NCBI GenBank assembly: GCA_028285005.1
Contig: JANQQP010000017.1
Location: 1 to 64,000, forward strand
DNA from: Dehalococcoidia bacterium
GTDB lineage: Bacteria > Chloroflexota > Dehalococcoidia > Lucifugimonadales > Lucifugimonadaceae
DNA: 64,000 bases
Reading direction: 5' to 3'
Within the stretch, counting starts at the first letter, position 1. Each line of letters begins with the position of its first letter. The position numbers and the translations under genes were made by a program. The notes beneath the pieces were generated by a model that ran no database searches, was not told the DNA's origin, and saw nothing but the letters and a program-made list of their open reading frames with translations. Below, piece after piece: positions 16,965-26,824 of the stretch.

Positions 16965-19697
16965 ATGAACGCAATCTACATAGCACTTCCGTTTGTGCAG
17001 TTCGCCCTGAGTCTGTTCCTGGCGAATATCGTCGTCGCGAGTGATCCGTCGAACAGGGTCAACCGCGTCTTCACACTCTTCCTGCTCGCCATGGCTGGCT
17101 GGGGAATCGCCATCTTCGGGATGCGCGACGCCTTCCCGGACGAGCCCCTGGCATTCACAAGAGAGAAGATCGCGCTGGCGGTAATTCCGTTCACCAGCGT
17201 CTTCTTCTACCACTTCACGCTGCGCTACACACAGGGCTCGGCACGCAACCGTACATTGCTTGTGTTCTATGCCCTGGCCACTGCAACGGCCGTTCTCTCG
17301 ATGACCAACCAGGTAGCGACCGGCATGGAAGTGAAGTTCTACGGCTTCGCTCCCGAACTCGGATGGGCATTTGGCCTGATGCTGCTAGCTGCATATCCGC
17401 CGATCTTTGCCTCGTACAGGCGGTTAGGCGCAGTTAAGAAGACGGAGACGGACGAACGTGTCCGCAAGCAGCTCACTCTGCTCAGGCTCGGTATCGTCGC
17501 ACTGGTACTTGGCGGCACGAGCGACTTCATCCCTTCTCTCGGCCTCGACATCTACCCGATGGGAATCGTCGGAAACATCTTCTTCGTAGGCCTCGCCACC
17601 TGGGGAGTCACTCGCTACCGCTTGATGGAGCTTCGACTTGTGCTCAGGAGAGGCCTTGCCTACTCAGCGGTGAGTTCGGCGCTCTTCGCGGCCTATGGCG
17701 CATCATTCGGAGCCGTGTTCCTGTTGGCCGGCAGCCTCAGCACACCTGCCCTCGTTATGACCGCCATAGGAGCGATTATCCTCGTCGGCGTCATCATTCA
17801 GCCCGCCATAAGCAGGCTGCAGTTAGCGGTCGATCGCATGTTTTTCAGGGAGCGAGGCGACCGCGTGGCCGGTTTGGCCCGGCTCAATGAACTGACCAAG
17901 GACATTACTGATTTCGGCGCGGTCGCCAGCGGTATCACTGAAACTGTCAGGCGCACCGTTCAGGCTGACTGGGCGGCCATCGCTTTGCCAGAAGGCAGGC
18001 AAGGCGGCTACGTCTCTATAGCCTCTACCGATCGTTTCGAAGCGCCTTTGACTCTCTCGCGGCGTGGCAACGTCATTTCCACACTTCGCAGGAACCGGGC
18101 GATATCGACCATCGCCGAACTGGATGTCCTCGAGTCGGCAACAGGTGAGGAGAGCACCGAAGACCGCGAACTCAAGCTGCTCAAGGAGTCGGGCGCTCGC
18201 CTGCTCGTTCCGATGGACGTTGGAGGCAGGCTCACCGGTGTGATGGTGCTTGGCGAGCGGCTAGTAGGTTCCGACTACGACTCCGAAGACCGCGGGTTTC
18301 TGACCGCAGCGGCCGACCAGGCATCGATCGCCGTCGAGAACGCCAGGCTCTACGCCAACACACGACGCGAGGCCGATGAACGAGCAGCGGTTGCCGAACT
18401 CGCCCGAGTCGTCGGCTCAACCCTTCAGACCATCGATGTACTGGAACGGTGCGCCCACCAGGTCCGCTCTCTGTTGAACGCTGACCGCGTTGAGATCACC
18501 AGGATCGACGACGAGGAGCGCTTCTTCCGCATTGCACACGTTGAAGGATTGGCGATCCAGGGCTGGGAACAGGGCTCAATGTCGAGCACCGAGGATGCCC
18601 ATTTCCAGGCAGCACTCGACTACAGACGAGGGGAACTGATCGATCTCACCTCGAACGAAGCGTCCCGCTCCTCCGCCGCCCGAGCCGCAGCGAAGCACGG
18701 CCTGCAGTCGATGATCTCCGTGCCGCTTATCAGCAAAGAGAAGATCATCGGCACCCTGAACATACTTTCACTCGATGCCGATGCCTACGCTCCCGAAGAC
18801 CTGGAGCTTGCCCAGCGCATCGGCGCACAGGTAACAAACGCCATCGCTAATTCGCTGCTGTACGAACAGGCGCTACAGCTCGCCGAAGAGAGGGAAGCAC
18901 GCGCCAGGCTCGACGCTGAAAACCGTGAGTTGCAGAGGATCAACGAAGCCAAGATCCAGTTCCTGTCGATGGTCTCTCATGAGCTTCGAACTCCGCTCAC
19001 AAGCATGATGGCCTTCGCCGACATCCTGAAGACCAATAAGAGCGGCAACCTCGTCGAAAAGGACATCTCTCGCCTGGACGTGATCCGCAGAAACGGCCGG
19101 CGGCTCTCGCTCCTCATTGGTGACCTGCTCGACGTCTCACGTATCGAGTCAGGAGCGCTCAAGCTCGATATCTCCGAGTTCGACATGAACCAGATGGTGG
19201 AAGAACTGCACGAAAGCTTCGTCCCGCTGGTCGAAGAGAAGAACCAGGTCGTAAACGTCGATATGCCGTCCGAGGTGATCACCTGCTTTGCGGACCGTGA
19301 CCGCATCGCGCAGGTCGTCTCGAACCTCATGAGCAACGCCTCGAAATACTCTCCTGAGTCTAAGGAGATCCTGGTCAAGATGTGGGCCGATGCTGACACG
19401 ATCTATGTTTCAGTCAAGGACGAAGGCATCGGCATATCGGAAGAGGACCAGAAGCAGCTCTTCACGTCGTTCTTCCGCGCTGACAACGATGAGACCCGCG
19501 CTGCGCCCGGCACCGGCCTCGGCCTGGTGATCGTGAAGGGCATCGTAGAGATGCACCGTGGCAAGATCTGGATTGAGAGCGAGTACGGTCACGGCACGAC
19601 CGCCAACATTCAGTTCTCACGTCGCTGCGACATCCCCGAGCCGGGTAGTCCGGAGACTGACAGCACAGACGCTGGCGATTCTGACCAGGCCGCGTAG
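16965..19697 (+). CDS. Membrane sensor histidine kinase with two GAF domains
   Basis: A 910-residue kinase. The first 290 residues contain about eight hydrophobic helices in the layout of the histidine-kinase N-terminal 7TM domain, including the LATWGVTRYRLMELRLVLRR boundary. Two GAF domains (about 305-465 and 480-640) and a coiled coil follow. The dimerisation domain has phospho-acceptor H672 (FLSMVSHELRTPLTSMM). The ATPase domain has NLMSNASKYSP, DEGIGISEEDQ and GTGLGLVIVKG. No response regulator is adjacent; the nearest ones are at 47669 and 49073. The signal is unknown and probably sensed by the membrane part and GAF domains. Confidence 0.93.
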   Translation: MNAIYIALPFVQFALSLFLANIVVASDPSNRVNRVFTLFLLAMAGWGIAIFGMRDAFPDEPLAFTREKIALAVIPFTSVFFYHFTLRYTQGSARNRTLLVFYALATATAVLSMTNQVATGMEVKFYGFAPELGWAFGLMLLAAYPPIFASYRRLGAVKKTETDERVRKQLTLLRLGIVALVLGGTSDFIPSLGLDIYPMGIVGNIFFVGLATWGVTRYRLMELRLVLRRGLAYSAVSSALFAAYGASFGAVFLLAGSLSTPALVMTAIGAIILVGVIIQPAISRLQLAVDRMFFRERGDRVAGLARLNELTKDITDFGAVASGITETVRRTVQADWAAIALPEGRQGGYVSIASTDRFEAPLTLSRRGNVISTLRRNRAISTIAELDVLESATGEESTEDRELKLLKESGARLLVPMDVGGRLTGVMVLGERLVGSDYDSEDRGFLTAAADQASIAVENARLYANTRREADERAAVAELARVVGSTLQTIDVLERCAHQVRSLLNADRVEITRIDDEERFFRIAHVEGLAIQGWEQGSMSSTEDAHFQAALDYRRGELIDLTSNEASRSSAARAAAKHGLQSMISVPLISKEKIIGTLNILSLDADAYAPEDLELAQRIGAQVTNAIANSLLYEQALQLAEEREARARLDAENRELQRINEAKIQFLSMVSHELRTPLTSMMAFADILKTNKSGNLVEKDISRLDVIRRNGRRLSLLIGDLLDVSRIESGALKLDISEFDMNQMVEELHESFVPLVEEKNQVVNVDMPSEVITCFADRDRIAQVVSNLMSNASKYSPESKEILVKMWADADTIYVSVKDEGIGISEEDQKQLFTSFFRADNDETRAAPGTGLGLVIVKGIVEMHRGKIWIESEYGHGTTANIQFSRRCDIPEPGSPETDSTDAGDSDQAA

Positions 19698-19703
19698 GGC
19701 CAA

Positions 19704-20543
19704 TCAGTGTCCAGCGTGAATGCCCGAGTCAAGCCAGAACTGCAGTCCGTGGCCAATCGCGACCATGCGGTTCACTGCAAATGGCTGGTGAACATAGCTC
19801 TCGATCGTCTCCAGGGCAGGGGCGGGAATAGTTGAGAGATCGGACGCGGAGGCGTCGATCTCACCACTGAGATCCTTGACGCGCTCCATCATCTCCAATA
19901 TTGAGTTTTGCAGTCTGCCGTCTTGCTGCATCGGCTCGTAGCCTGCAATCACCTGCTCCAGCAATCGAGGCCAGTGCGCGAGATGCCGCCAGAGGGTCGC
20001 CAGCGCGGAGTCTTCGCCATCTGCACCAAGATGCTTGATGCGTTCGAGCAGCGCCCACGTCGACGGCTCGATCTCATCTTTTTCAAGGAGCGTGGGCAAT
20101 TCAGGCCATGGAATGTGTTCTACCCGGCTGGCCGCGGCAGCGGACTCGCTGGTGCGTTTGTTAACGAGCGCGGTGAGAGCCACCAAGTTCAGGCCGTTCG
20201 ACCTGTTGTACGCACGGATGATCGCAAGCGCCGAACGGGCGTCGTCGATCGACATTCCCGCTGTTACGGGCCAGTCTGGCGACAAGGTGTCCGGCATCGG
20301 AGGCTTGCTGTGGCCAATGAGTTTGAAGAGTGCTCGGTCGGGCTGGCCTGAAAGCATGATCGGCCGGACGGCGGCCCACGTTGGTTCCAACGCACCCTCG
20401 ATGCCTGCCAGCCCGCGCCAGATCGAGGTGATCAGCGGTATCTGCATCGCCTCTCGGATGTCGGCGAAGATCTCCGCGGTTCGGCCCGTGGCCTCCGCTT
20501 CGGAAAGGGCCGAAACGGGGTCGTAGTGATGCGACGGTGTCAT
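19704..20543 (-). CDS. DehI-like (halocarboxylic acid dehalogenase family) protein
   Basis: The 279-residue helical protein begins with EAEATGRTAEIFADIREAM, then PLITSIWRGLAG and GALEPTWAAVRPIML, which follow the N-terminal repeat of the DehI family (group I 2-haloacid dehalogenases). A second, related half continues with RVEHIPWPELP and LWRHLAHWPRLLEQV, in keeping with DehI's internal duplication. DehI enzymes hydrolyse D- and L-2-haloacids using an activated water and a key Asp. I cannot align that Asp with certainty, so the activity is unproven. It is convergent with the kinase gene, 6 nt apart. Confidence 0.62.
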   Translation of the reverse strand: MTPSHHYDPVSALSEAEATGRTAEIFADIREAMQIPLITSIWRGLAGIEGALEPTWAAVRPIMLSGQPDRALFKLIGHSKPPMPDTLSPDWPVTAGMSIDDARSALAIIRAYNRSNGLNLVALTALVNKRTSESAAAASRVEHIPWPELPTLLEKDEIEPSTWALLERIKHLGADGEDSALATLWRHLAHWPRLLEQVIAGYEPMQQDGRLQNSILEMMERVKDLSGEIDASASDLSTIPAPALETIESYVHQPFAVNRMVAIGHGLQFWLDSGIHAGH

Positions 20544-20616
20544 CCAGCTATCTTCTCAGATAGCTGCGGAGTGCACTGCTGCCGAAAGGCTGGATACACG
20601 CGCACAGATACGCGCC

Positions 20617-20712
20617 AAAAAGAAGAGGGAGCCGTGCCGGAGTAGAAGAACACCGGGAACGGGGCGGTTCCCGGAAACAGACTGTGCGCAGGGGGACTGG
20701 GGCACGGCTCCC
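20617..20712 (-). ncRNA. Candidate structured RNA ending in a U-tract
   Basis: Within the 455-nt gap 20544-20998, a perfect 12-bp stem (20627-20638 with 20701-20712, GGGAGCCGTGCC) encloses a second perfect 8-bp hairpin (20653-20660 with 20667-20674, CCGGGAAC). Read on the minus strand, the outer stem is followed at once by CUUCUUUUU, like an intrinsic terminator, and preceded by TATTGTTATAC, a possible -10 region. This fits a small RNA of about 90 nt or a complex leader upstream of the DehI-like gene. It does not match the SRP RNA, RNase P or 6S consensus as I know them. The rest of the gap shows no gene. Confidence 0.4.
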
Positions 20713-20998
20713 TGTATAACAATACGTAGTGTGGATTAACACGGATGCGGGATCGTCCGGAATTAAGCGGTCTCACCGGTGAAATCCCAGGGAAACCTTT
20801 GAAACCCATCACGGTTGAACACCGTTCCTAATTCGAAAGCCAATTAGTATCGACAACTGTGCTGCGAGGCAACTGCGCCTGTTTACCACCCTGCAGACGT
20901 CGAAGCTGCTAACGACCGTACTCTGAGAACTCTGTCAGCCGGCGTATCAAGCTCATCCCGAGCCCTAATAACCAGTCGAAGTAACTCGATCTCAAACC

Positions 20999-23900
20999 TT
21001 GCTACTGGCATCGCTACGAATAAGCCTCCGTCGCACCGGACAGAACCTGCGGCTCACTCTCGCTGTCTTCTTCGGCATCGTGCTCGCAGTTGCCATAGTC
21101 GCGACCACAGTCGTCTACTTCGAAGCGCTGCGTGACGTCGCGCTGGCACGCTCACTCGAACGCGTTGAGCCCACGTCCCTCGATGTCTTCGTCAAGGCCG
21201 ATCAGACGCCGGTCCGCGCCGCCGAAGATGAGCAGCTGCGCGAGACCATCGAAGATGTCGTGCTGAACCGACTGAACCGGTACTCGGCAGACGACCACTT
21301 CGCCCTGCAATCGCTGACATTCCTGATCAACGAGCCGCCACCACTCGTGCCACTCGGCGAATGTCCGTGCAGGCCCAGCGGCATCGCGTCTGGCGAAGAC
21401 GACGTACCGGGCGTCGGCGCCGACGGTCAACCCGATCCTCGAGGTCTCGGCGCGCTGCTGGCTTGCGACTGCAGACGCATCACCTTCATGACAGTTCCTG
21501 ATTTCGAAGACTCGGTCCGAGTCGCTCAAGGCGCCATGCCGGTCGAAACACTCGAGCCGGCGCCACCTGGTGAATCGATGACCATAGAAGGCTTACTGGA
21601 TGCTCAAGCAGCAGCCGCATTCGGCCTTTCGGTTGGCGACACGATTCCGGCTGCGCCGTTCTGGGAGTCGCCGCGTGAAGATGTGAAGGTCAGGGTCTCA
21701 GGAATCTATGAGCGAGCCGACCCTGAGGCGAGGTTCTGGGAGATCCATGACCAGGAGTTCACCGATCGTACCGAGTCCCTGATGTTCGCCCGCTTCCTGA
21801 TTAGCGAGGACACATTCCTCTCTGGACTCGGACCCTACTTCCCGAACCTGGGCGCTCGCTACGTTTGGCTGGTCGACACCGACCCTGACCAGATTCACGC
21901 AACTGATACCGGCACTGTGCGTGGAGCTCTCCAGGACGGGGATCGCATCCTGCAGCCAGAGCTGGACGGGTTCCGCATTACGACCGACCTCGGAAACCGC
22001 CTCGCAGACTTCGAGGTCGACCTCTTCTTCAACCGCATCCCCATGCTGATCGTCCTTGCTCTCGTCGCCGCAGTTTCGCTCTACTACGCGGCGATGGTTG
22101 CCTCTGCGCTGCTTGCGACACAGCGTTCCGAGATTGCGCTAATGCGAAGCCGGGGCGCGACGCGTCCGCAGATCTTCGCCGTCTACACGATTGAAGCCAG
22201 TGTGGTGGCGATTCTGGCGCTCGTGCTCGGGCCGATCATCTCCATGTCCGTGGTGTCGGTCATCGGCGTCGTGCCGGTATTTGAGGACCTCAACTCCGGA
22301 GCGGCTTTGCCGGTGCAGTTCACCCGGAACGTGTTCCTGGCATCGGCCCTCGGAGCAGCCTTCGGGATGCTCACACTTCTCGTGCCGGCATTCAGGGCGA
22401 CCGGGCTCACAGTGCTTGCCGAGCGCCGAGGCAGAGGACGGCCCGGCAGACTGAACGTGATTCAGCGGTACTACCTCGACCTCGGGATGCTTGGGTTGGT
22501 GGCGGCACTGTTCTGGCAGCTTTCGCGACAGGGCTCATTCGTCGCCACCGACGTCTTTGGCGAGACTAGCGTCAACAACCTCACTCTCGCTGTGCCGGCG
22601 CTGCTGCTGCTAATGGCCGGAGTGGCTTTGCTCCGGCTGTTCCCCGTCATTGCAGACGGCGTGGCAAGACTGCTCGGCACCGATGTCGGTTCGAGGTTCG
22701 TGCCATCAGCGATGTTCCTCGGAATCAGGCAACTCTCACGCAATCCTGCTGGTCAGGCTCGGCTTTCATTGCTGCTTGTGCTGGTGTCGGCGCTCGGCGT
22801 GTTCGCAGCAACGTTCGCATCTACCCTTGAACGCAGCGCCAATGAGCAGGTGCTCTACGAGACCGGTGCGGAATTCCGCGCGACCAATGTGACGCACCGC
22901 TCAGGAGGCCTAAGCGTATCGGCCGAACAGGAGCTGCTTGAACTGGAAGGGCTCGAAACGGTCGCACCCGTGCTCAGGACAAGTGGTATCACGGATGCTC
23001 TCGCCGTTTCTGAGGCGGAGCGCTTCGACGTGCTCGGTGTCGACACCCGCAACCTTGGTGATGTCGCCTGGCACAGGTCCGACTTCTTTGGCGAGTCGAT
23101 GTCCGAGTTCCTGGAGGATATCCGCCCCGCCGTGCTGCCCGGGATTCCGCTGCTATCCGACTCACGTTTTGTGAGCGCACGCGTTAAGTCTCTGGTGCGC
23201 CGTGCCGATGTGATCGTGATCGCCCGCATGAGCGACCGCAACGGACGCTACTATTCGATACCGCTCGGCAACCTGGCGCCCAGCGCAACCGACCGCAACC
23301 GTTTCAACTGCCTGCCGCCAGACCCGAACGTGGAGCCAGACTGGTGCCGGCTCGGCTCAAGCATCTTCCCTCCGCCAACACCCGGAGTCGCAACGCTGGC
23401 TCCAGTTATGCCGGTCACTTTGCATTCCATTGGCGTGTTCAGCAACGATGGTGGCCTGTCGGCGGGGACAATCCTCATCGACGACATCGCCGTCCTAAAC
23501 AACATCGGCGAAAACCTGACGACGATCGAGGGCTTTGACGACCTAAGCGGACTTCGCACTCTGGAGCCAACGGCTGACTCGCTCGCAGACTCGATCACGT
23601 TCGAGCGTTCTCCAGACGGCGAGTTCCTGCAGGGAATCGCCGAGCTGCGCTGGACAGACGCGTCGCCCGGCGAATACCGCGGACTTGCCTTCGGCCGCGA
23701 GGAGCCCACGGTCCCTGCCATAGTGAGCGAGTCGCTCGCCGAATCACAGGGCGCGGGCATCGGAGATGTCATAACCACCGATGTCGAAGGGGTGCGAGTC
23801 AGGTTCGAGATCGTCCGAACGGTCGTCTCATTCCCGACCGTGAACAATGACGTGAGGCCGTTCCTCATCGCAGATCTGGAGCTGCTCAAGCAGCGGCTTA

Positions 23901-24544
23901 ACCTGGAGAGGCTGGGCAATGACATTCAGCCGGACGAGTACTGGCTGGACACGCTGCCGCTGCCCGCTGACTCCGAGGAACCGCCGCTCAGCGCTGACGA
24001 CATCAAGGTGGTGCTTGGCGAGCCCGGCGGTGGGAATCCATTCACGCTGAGCAGTGGACCGGTCATCGACCAGAAAGCGGAAGTTGCCGGCGTCAGCCTC
24101 GATCCACTGGTCACAACAGGCTGGCAGGCGCTGCTGGTAATCGCATTCTCATCCGTGCTGATTGTGAGTGCCGCCGGTTACACGGTCCACGCACGCACAT
24201 CTTTCATCCAGCGCCGCTCTGAGATGGCGCTGCTGCGCACTATGGGAATCTCCCGCGGGCAGGTGATCCTGTTCATCGCCGTTGAGCAGATTCTTGTCAT
24301 ATCCATCGCAGTCGCTATCGGCCTGTTTCTTGGCTCGCGGCTTGGCGACACGATTTTCCCGTTCCTCGCCGCATCCGGCCGGCTCGGCGCGGTCGCTCCG
24401 CCAATGGTCGTGCAGTTCGACTTCCGTGAGCTTGCACTCGTGTTCGGAGTCATGGCAGCCGTCATTCTGACCGTAATGGCGTTCGTAATCTGGTCTGCGT
24501 CAAGGACCGCCATCCACTCAGTTATGCGCGCCGGTGACACCTAA
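20999..24544 (+). CDS. Large FtsX-like ABC transporter permease
   Basis: The 1181-residue protein starts with one membrane helix (LRLTLAVFFGIVLAVAIVATTVVYFE), then a large extracytoplasmic region. Next come FtsX-like three-helix blocks near 350-480 (with the SEIALMRSRGATRPQIF coupling loop) and again at the C-terminus near 1040-1175 (RRSEMALLRTMGISRGQVI). Further helices lie near 495-620, before the second large extracellular region. This is the duplicated FtsX/MacB-type permease layout that moves lipids, peptides or lipoproteins. No ATPase gene is adjacent in the window. The start is a TTG at 20999 with a weak ribosome site, so the true start may differ slightly. Confidence 0.86.
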   Translation: MLLASLRISLRRTGQNLRLTLAVFFGIVLAVAIVATTVVYFEALRDVALARSLERVEPTSLDVFVKADQTPVRAAEDEQLRETIEDVVLNRLNRYSADDHFALQSLTFLINEPPPLVPLGECPCRPSGIASGEDDVPGVGADGQPDPRGLGALLACDCRRITFMTVPDFEDSVRVAQGAMPVETLEPAPPGESMTIEGLLDAQAAAAFGLSVGDTIPAAPFWESPREDVKVRVSGIYERADPEARFWEIHDQEFTDRTESLMFARFLISEDTFLSGLGPYFPNLGARYVWLVDTDPDQIHATDTGTVRGALQDGDRILQPELDGFRITTDLGNRLADFEVDLFFNRIPMLIVLALVAAVSLYYAAMVASALLATQRSEIALMRSRGATRPQIFAVYTIEASVVAILALVLGPIISMSVVSVIGVVPVFEDLNSGAALPVQFTRNVFLASALGAAFGMLTLLVPAFRATGLTVLAERRGRGRPGRLNVIQRYYLDLGMLGLVAALFWQLSRQGSFVATDVFGETSVNNLTLAVPALLLLMAGVALLRLFPVIADGVARLLGTDVGSRFVPSAMFLGIRQLSRNPAGQARLSLLLVLVSALGVFAATFASTLERSANEQVLYETGAEFRATNVTHRSGGLSVSAEQELLELEGLETVAPVLRTSGITDALAVSEAERFDVLGVDTRNLGDVAWHRSDFFGESMSEFLEDIRPAVLPGIPLLSDSRFVSARVKSLVRRADVIVIARMSDRNGRYYSIPLGNLAPSATDRNRFNCLPPDPNVEPDWCRLGSSIFPPPTPGVATLAPVMPVTLHSIGVFSNDGGLSAGTILIDDIAVLNNIGENLTTIEGFDDLSGLRTLEPTADSLADSITFERSPDGEFLQGIAELRWTDASPGEYRGLAFGREEPTVPAIVSESLAESQGAGIGDVITTDVEGVRVRFEIVRTVVSFPTVNNDVRPFLIADLELLKQRLNLERLGNDIQPDEYWLDTLPLPADSEEPPLSADDIKVVLGEPGGGNPFTLSSGPVIDQKAEVAGVSLDPLVTTGWQALLVIAFSSVLIVSAAGYTVHARTSFIQRRSEMALLRTMGISRGQVILFIAVEQILVISIAVAIGLFLGSRLGDTIFPFLAASGRLGAVAPPMVVQFDFRELALVFGVMAAVILTVMAFVIWSASRTAIHSVMRAGDT

Positions 24545-24717
24545 ACACAGCGCTGTCTCGAGACCCCGTCCTGCTAATCTATGTGTGCTCGCTCGTACGC
24601 GGCAGGCAAAGTACCGACATCGAAGTTCCGGAGCCTGCTCGCGACCATTGATCCGTAATTCATGAACCGCCGCGGCAACGTGAAATCGCCCTAAACGCCG
24701 CGGTCCCGGAAACGCAA

Positions 24718-26007
24718 TTGTCTGCAATCACGGTAATCGGCGCCGGATACGTCGGTCTCGTCACATCGGCATGCTTCGCCTCGCTCGGGCACAACGTCCG
24801 CTGCGTTGAGCCAGACAGCATGCGGCTTGACCAGATCCTCGAAGGGAAGCTGCCGATCTACGAACCGGGACTCGACAATCTTGTCGAGGAGACATCCGCG
24901 AACGGCAGTCTGCAGTTTGTCGGCGCCATTGAGGAGTCTCTGGGCGGAAGCGAGTTCGCGTTCCTGGCCGTGCCAACGCCGCCGATGTCGGACGGCAGCT
25001 CGGACCTGAGCGCAGTGATGTCGGTCACAGACCAGTTGAAGGAGCACGCTGAAGACGGAACAGTCGTCGTCATCAAGAGCACGGTCCCGGTTGGAACTGG
25101 TGACACTGTCGCCGCAACGCTCGATGGCAGGCTTCCGGTCGTGAGCAACCCTGAGTTCCTGCGTGAAGGGGCCGCCGTCAAGGAGTTCATGGAGCCGGAC
25201 CGAATCGTCATCGGCGCAGACGACGAAGCTCCTGCGAGCGCTGTCGCGTCTCTCTATGACGGACTCGAGTCCGAAGTGATTCTCACAGACAGGCGCAGCG
25301 CCGAACTGGCGAAATACGCCTCCAACGCTTACCTGGCAGTGCGGCTCTCATTTATGAACGAGATTGCGCGCATCAGCCAGGCGACAAATGCCGATATCGA
25401 CAGCATCACGAATGTGCTCGCGACCGATCACCGAATCGGTCCTTACTACCTGAAGACAGGAATCGGCTGGGGCGGGTCCTGCCTTCCGAAGGACGTCTCT
25501 GCGCTACAGCACAGCGGCGTCACCGCCGGCGTCGAGACACACATGCTCAAGGCCGCCCAAGTCGCGAATGCAGAGCAGATCGAGTTCCTTGTCTCGACCT
25601 TGAAGGACGAACTCGATGGACTGTCCGGCAAGTTGATCGGCATGCTTGGCACTGCGTTCAAGGCGGGTACAGACGATGTCCGCGAGTCTCCAGCGATAGC
25701 AGCAGCCAGGCGACTGGTTGAAGAAGGCGCTGAAGTCAGGGTGCATGATCCGCTGGCGCTCGAAAACACCGCGCGTGTAGCGCCTGAGCTAATTCAATTT
25801 GATGACACTGAAAAGCTGACAACTGGTACCGATGCGGTCATACTGTCAGCGGACTGGCCGGAATACGGGTCAATTGACTGGAACAAGGTCTCCCAGTCCA
25901 TGAGGGGAAACCTCGTTTTTGACGCCCGGAACGCGTTGGACGCAGGTACGCTTCGTACCGCAGGTCTTAAGTACGCTTCCTACGGCAGACGGGCGAGGCT
26001 GATCTGA
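24718..26007 (+). CDS. UDP-glucose/GDP-mannose dehydrogenase family protein (probably UDP-glucose 6-dehydrogenase)
   Basis: A 429-residue NAD-dependent nucleotide-sugar dehydrogenase. It has the Rossmann motif VIGAGYVGLV at 6-15, VPTPP near 85-89, NPEFLREGAA near 144-153, the KYASNAYLAVRLSF block near 199, and catalytic C255 in GGSCLPKD. It would oxidise UDP-glucose to UDP-glucuronate (or a related substrate) for capsule or exopolysaccharide. The start is a TTG at 24718, directly at the Rossmann strand. The adjacent sugar-phosphate transferase gene supports a polysaccharide role. Confidence 0.92.
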   Translation: MSAITVIGAGYVGLVTSACFASLGHNVRCVEPDSMRLDQILEGKLPIYEPGLDNLVEETSANGSLQFVGAIEESLGGSEFAFLAVPTPPMSDGSSDLSAVMSVTDQLKEHAEDGTVVVIKSTVPVGTGDTVAATLDGRLPVVSNPEFLREGAAVKEFMEPDRIVIGADDEAPASAVASLYDGLESEVILTDRRSAELAKYASNAYLAVRLSFMNEIARISQATNADIDSITNVLATDHRIGPYYLKTGIGWGGSCLPKDVSALQHSGVTAGVETHMLKAAQVANAEQIEFLVSTLKDELDGLSGKLIGMLGTAFKAGTDDVRESPAIAAARRLVEEGAEVRVHDPLALENTARVAPELIQFDDTEKLTTGTDAVILSADWPEYGSIDWNKVSQSMRGNLVFDARNALDAGTLRTAGLKYASYGRRARLI

Positions 26008-26010
26008 CCT

Positions 26011-26040
26011 GTAACAAGCGCGTAACGGTGTGGTTGTAAC
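26011..26040 (+). promoter_or_regulatory. Triple GTAAC direct repeat upstream of the sugar transferase gene
   Basis: GTAAC occurs at 26011, 26022 and 26036 in the 97-nt gap before the sugar transferase gene, and an AT-rich stretch (AATAAATT near 26092) lies just before its GTG. The repeats could be a regulator-binding array, but the spacing is not even. This is a weak call from pattern alone. Confidence 0.25.
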
Positions 26041-26104
26041 TATTGCTTTGCAAGTTGGGGATGGGGCACACTCGTCTCCACGGGTGTGAGAATAAATTCA
26101 CGCA

Positions 26105-26824
26105 GTGGCTATTAATCCCCAGCCGGAACACAACACCGAAAGTATGGCACTCCACAGGTCGGAATCCAGGCCAGGTCTGACGGCGCCCACGCTGCGCGTC
26201 GTCCACAGTGACGAGCCGATTCAGCCGTCACTGCTCTATCTCTCGTCGAAGCGCAAGCGCGTCCTCGACCTGGTAATCGGCTCCATCGGCCTAATGCTGC
26301 TGGCGATCATGTTCGTGCCGGTCGCGCTCATCATCAAGCTCTCTTCCCGCGGGCCAATCTTCTACAAACAGCGTCGCATGGGGCGGCACGGCAAAGAGTT
26401 CCAACTCTTTAAGTTCCGTACTATGACGGTCAACGCCGAATCGGCGAACGGCCCACAGTGGGCAAAGCCGAACGACCCGCGCATCACGCGCGTCGGCGCC
26501 ATCCTCCGACGCCTCTACATCGACGAGTTTCCGCAGTGGCTGAACGTCATCAAGGGCGACATGAGCGTTGTCGGTCCTCGTCCCGAGCGGCGCGAGCTGG
26601 CAGAGCAGATTCTGGACTTCGTCCCGAACTTCAACCGCAGACTACGCGCCAAGCCCGGCATCACCGGCATCGCGCAGGTCAACTACAAGTACACGAACAC
26701 GATGCTTGAGGCACGTAACAAACTCAGGCACGACGTCATCTACATCAACGCAGCGTCGTTCCTCGTCGACATCAGGCTGATTCTCCGCACGCTGCGAAGG
26801 GTATGGCTGTTCAAGGGCACGTAG
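26105..26824 (+). CDS. Polyprenyl-phosphate sugar-phosphate transferase (bacterial sugar transferase family)
   Basis: A 239-residue initiating glycosyl-1-phosphate transferase of the short PglC/WcaJ-core type. A membrane helix near 58-80 (GSIGLMLLAIMFVPVALII) is followed by the catalytic core: RGPIFYKQRRMGRHGKEF, FKFRTM, RRLYIDEFPQWLNVIKGDMS, VVGPRPE and KPGITGIAQV. It moves a sugar phosphate from a nucleotide sugar to undecaprenyl phosphate to start repeat-unit assembly. The start is GTG at 26105. The next gene begins inside its last codons, so the two are probably co-transcribed. Confidence 0.9.
   Translation: MAINPQPEHNTESMALHRSESRPGLTAPTLRVVHSDEPIQPSLLYLSSKRKRVLDLVIGSIGLMLLAIMFVPVALIIKLSSRGPIFYKQRRMGRHGKEFQLFKFRTMTVNAESANGPQWAKPNDPRITRVGAILRRLYIDEFPQWLNVIKGDMSVVGPRPERRELAEQILDFVPNFNRRLRAKPGITGIAQVNYKYTNTMLEARNKLRHDVIYINAASFLVDIRLILRTLRRVWLFKGT

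Noticed and set aside
20540..20812. A 90-residue minus-strand open frame
   Set aside because: It runs through the structured RNA candidate, has proline/phenylalanine-rich non-protein-like composition and no ribosome site or family likeness.
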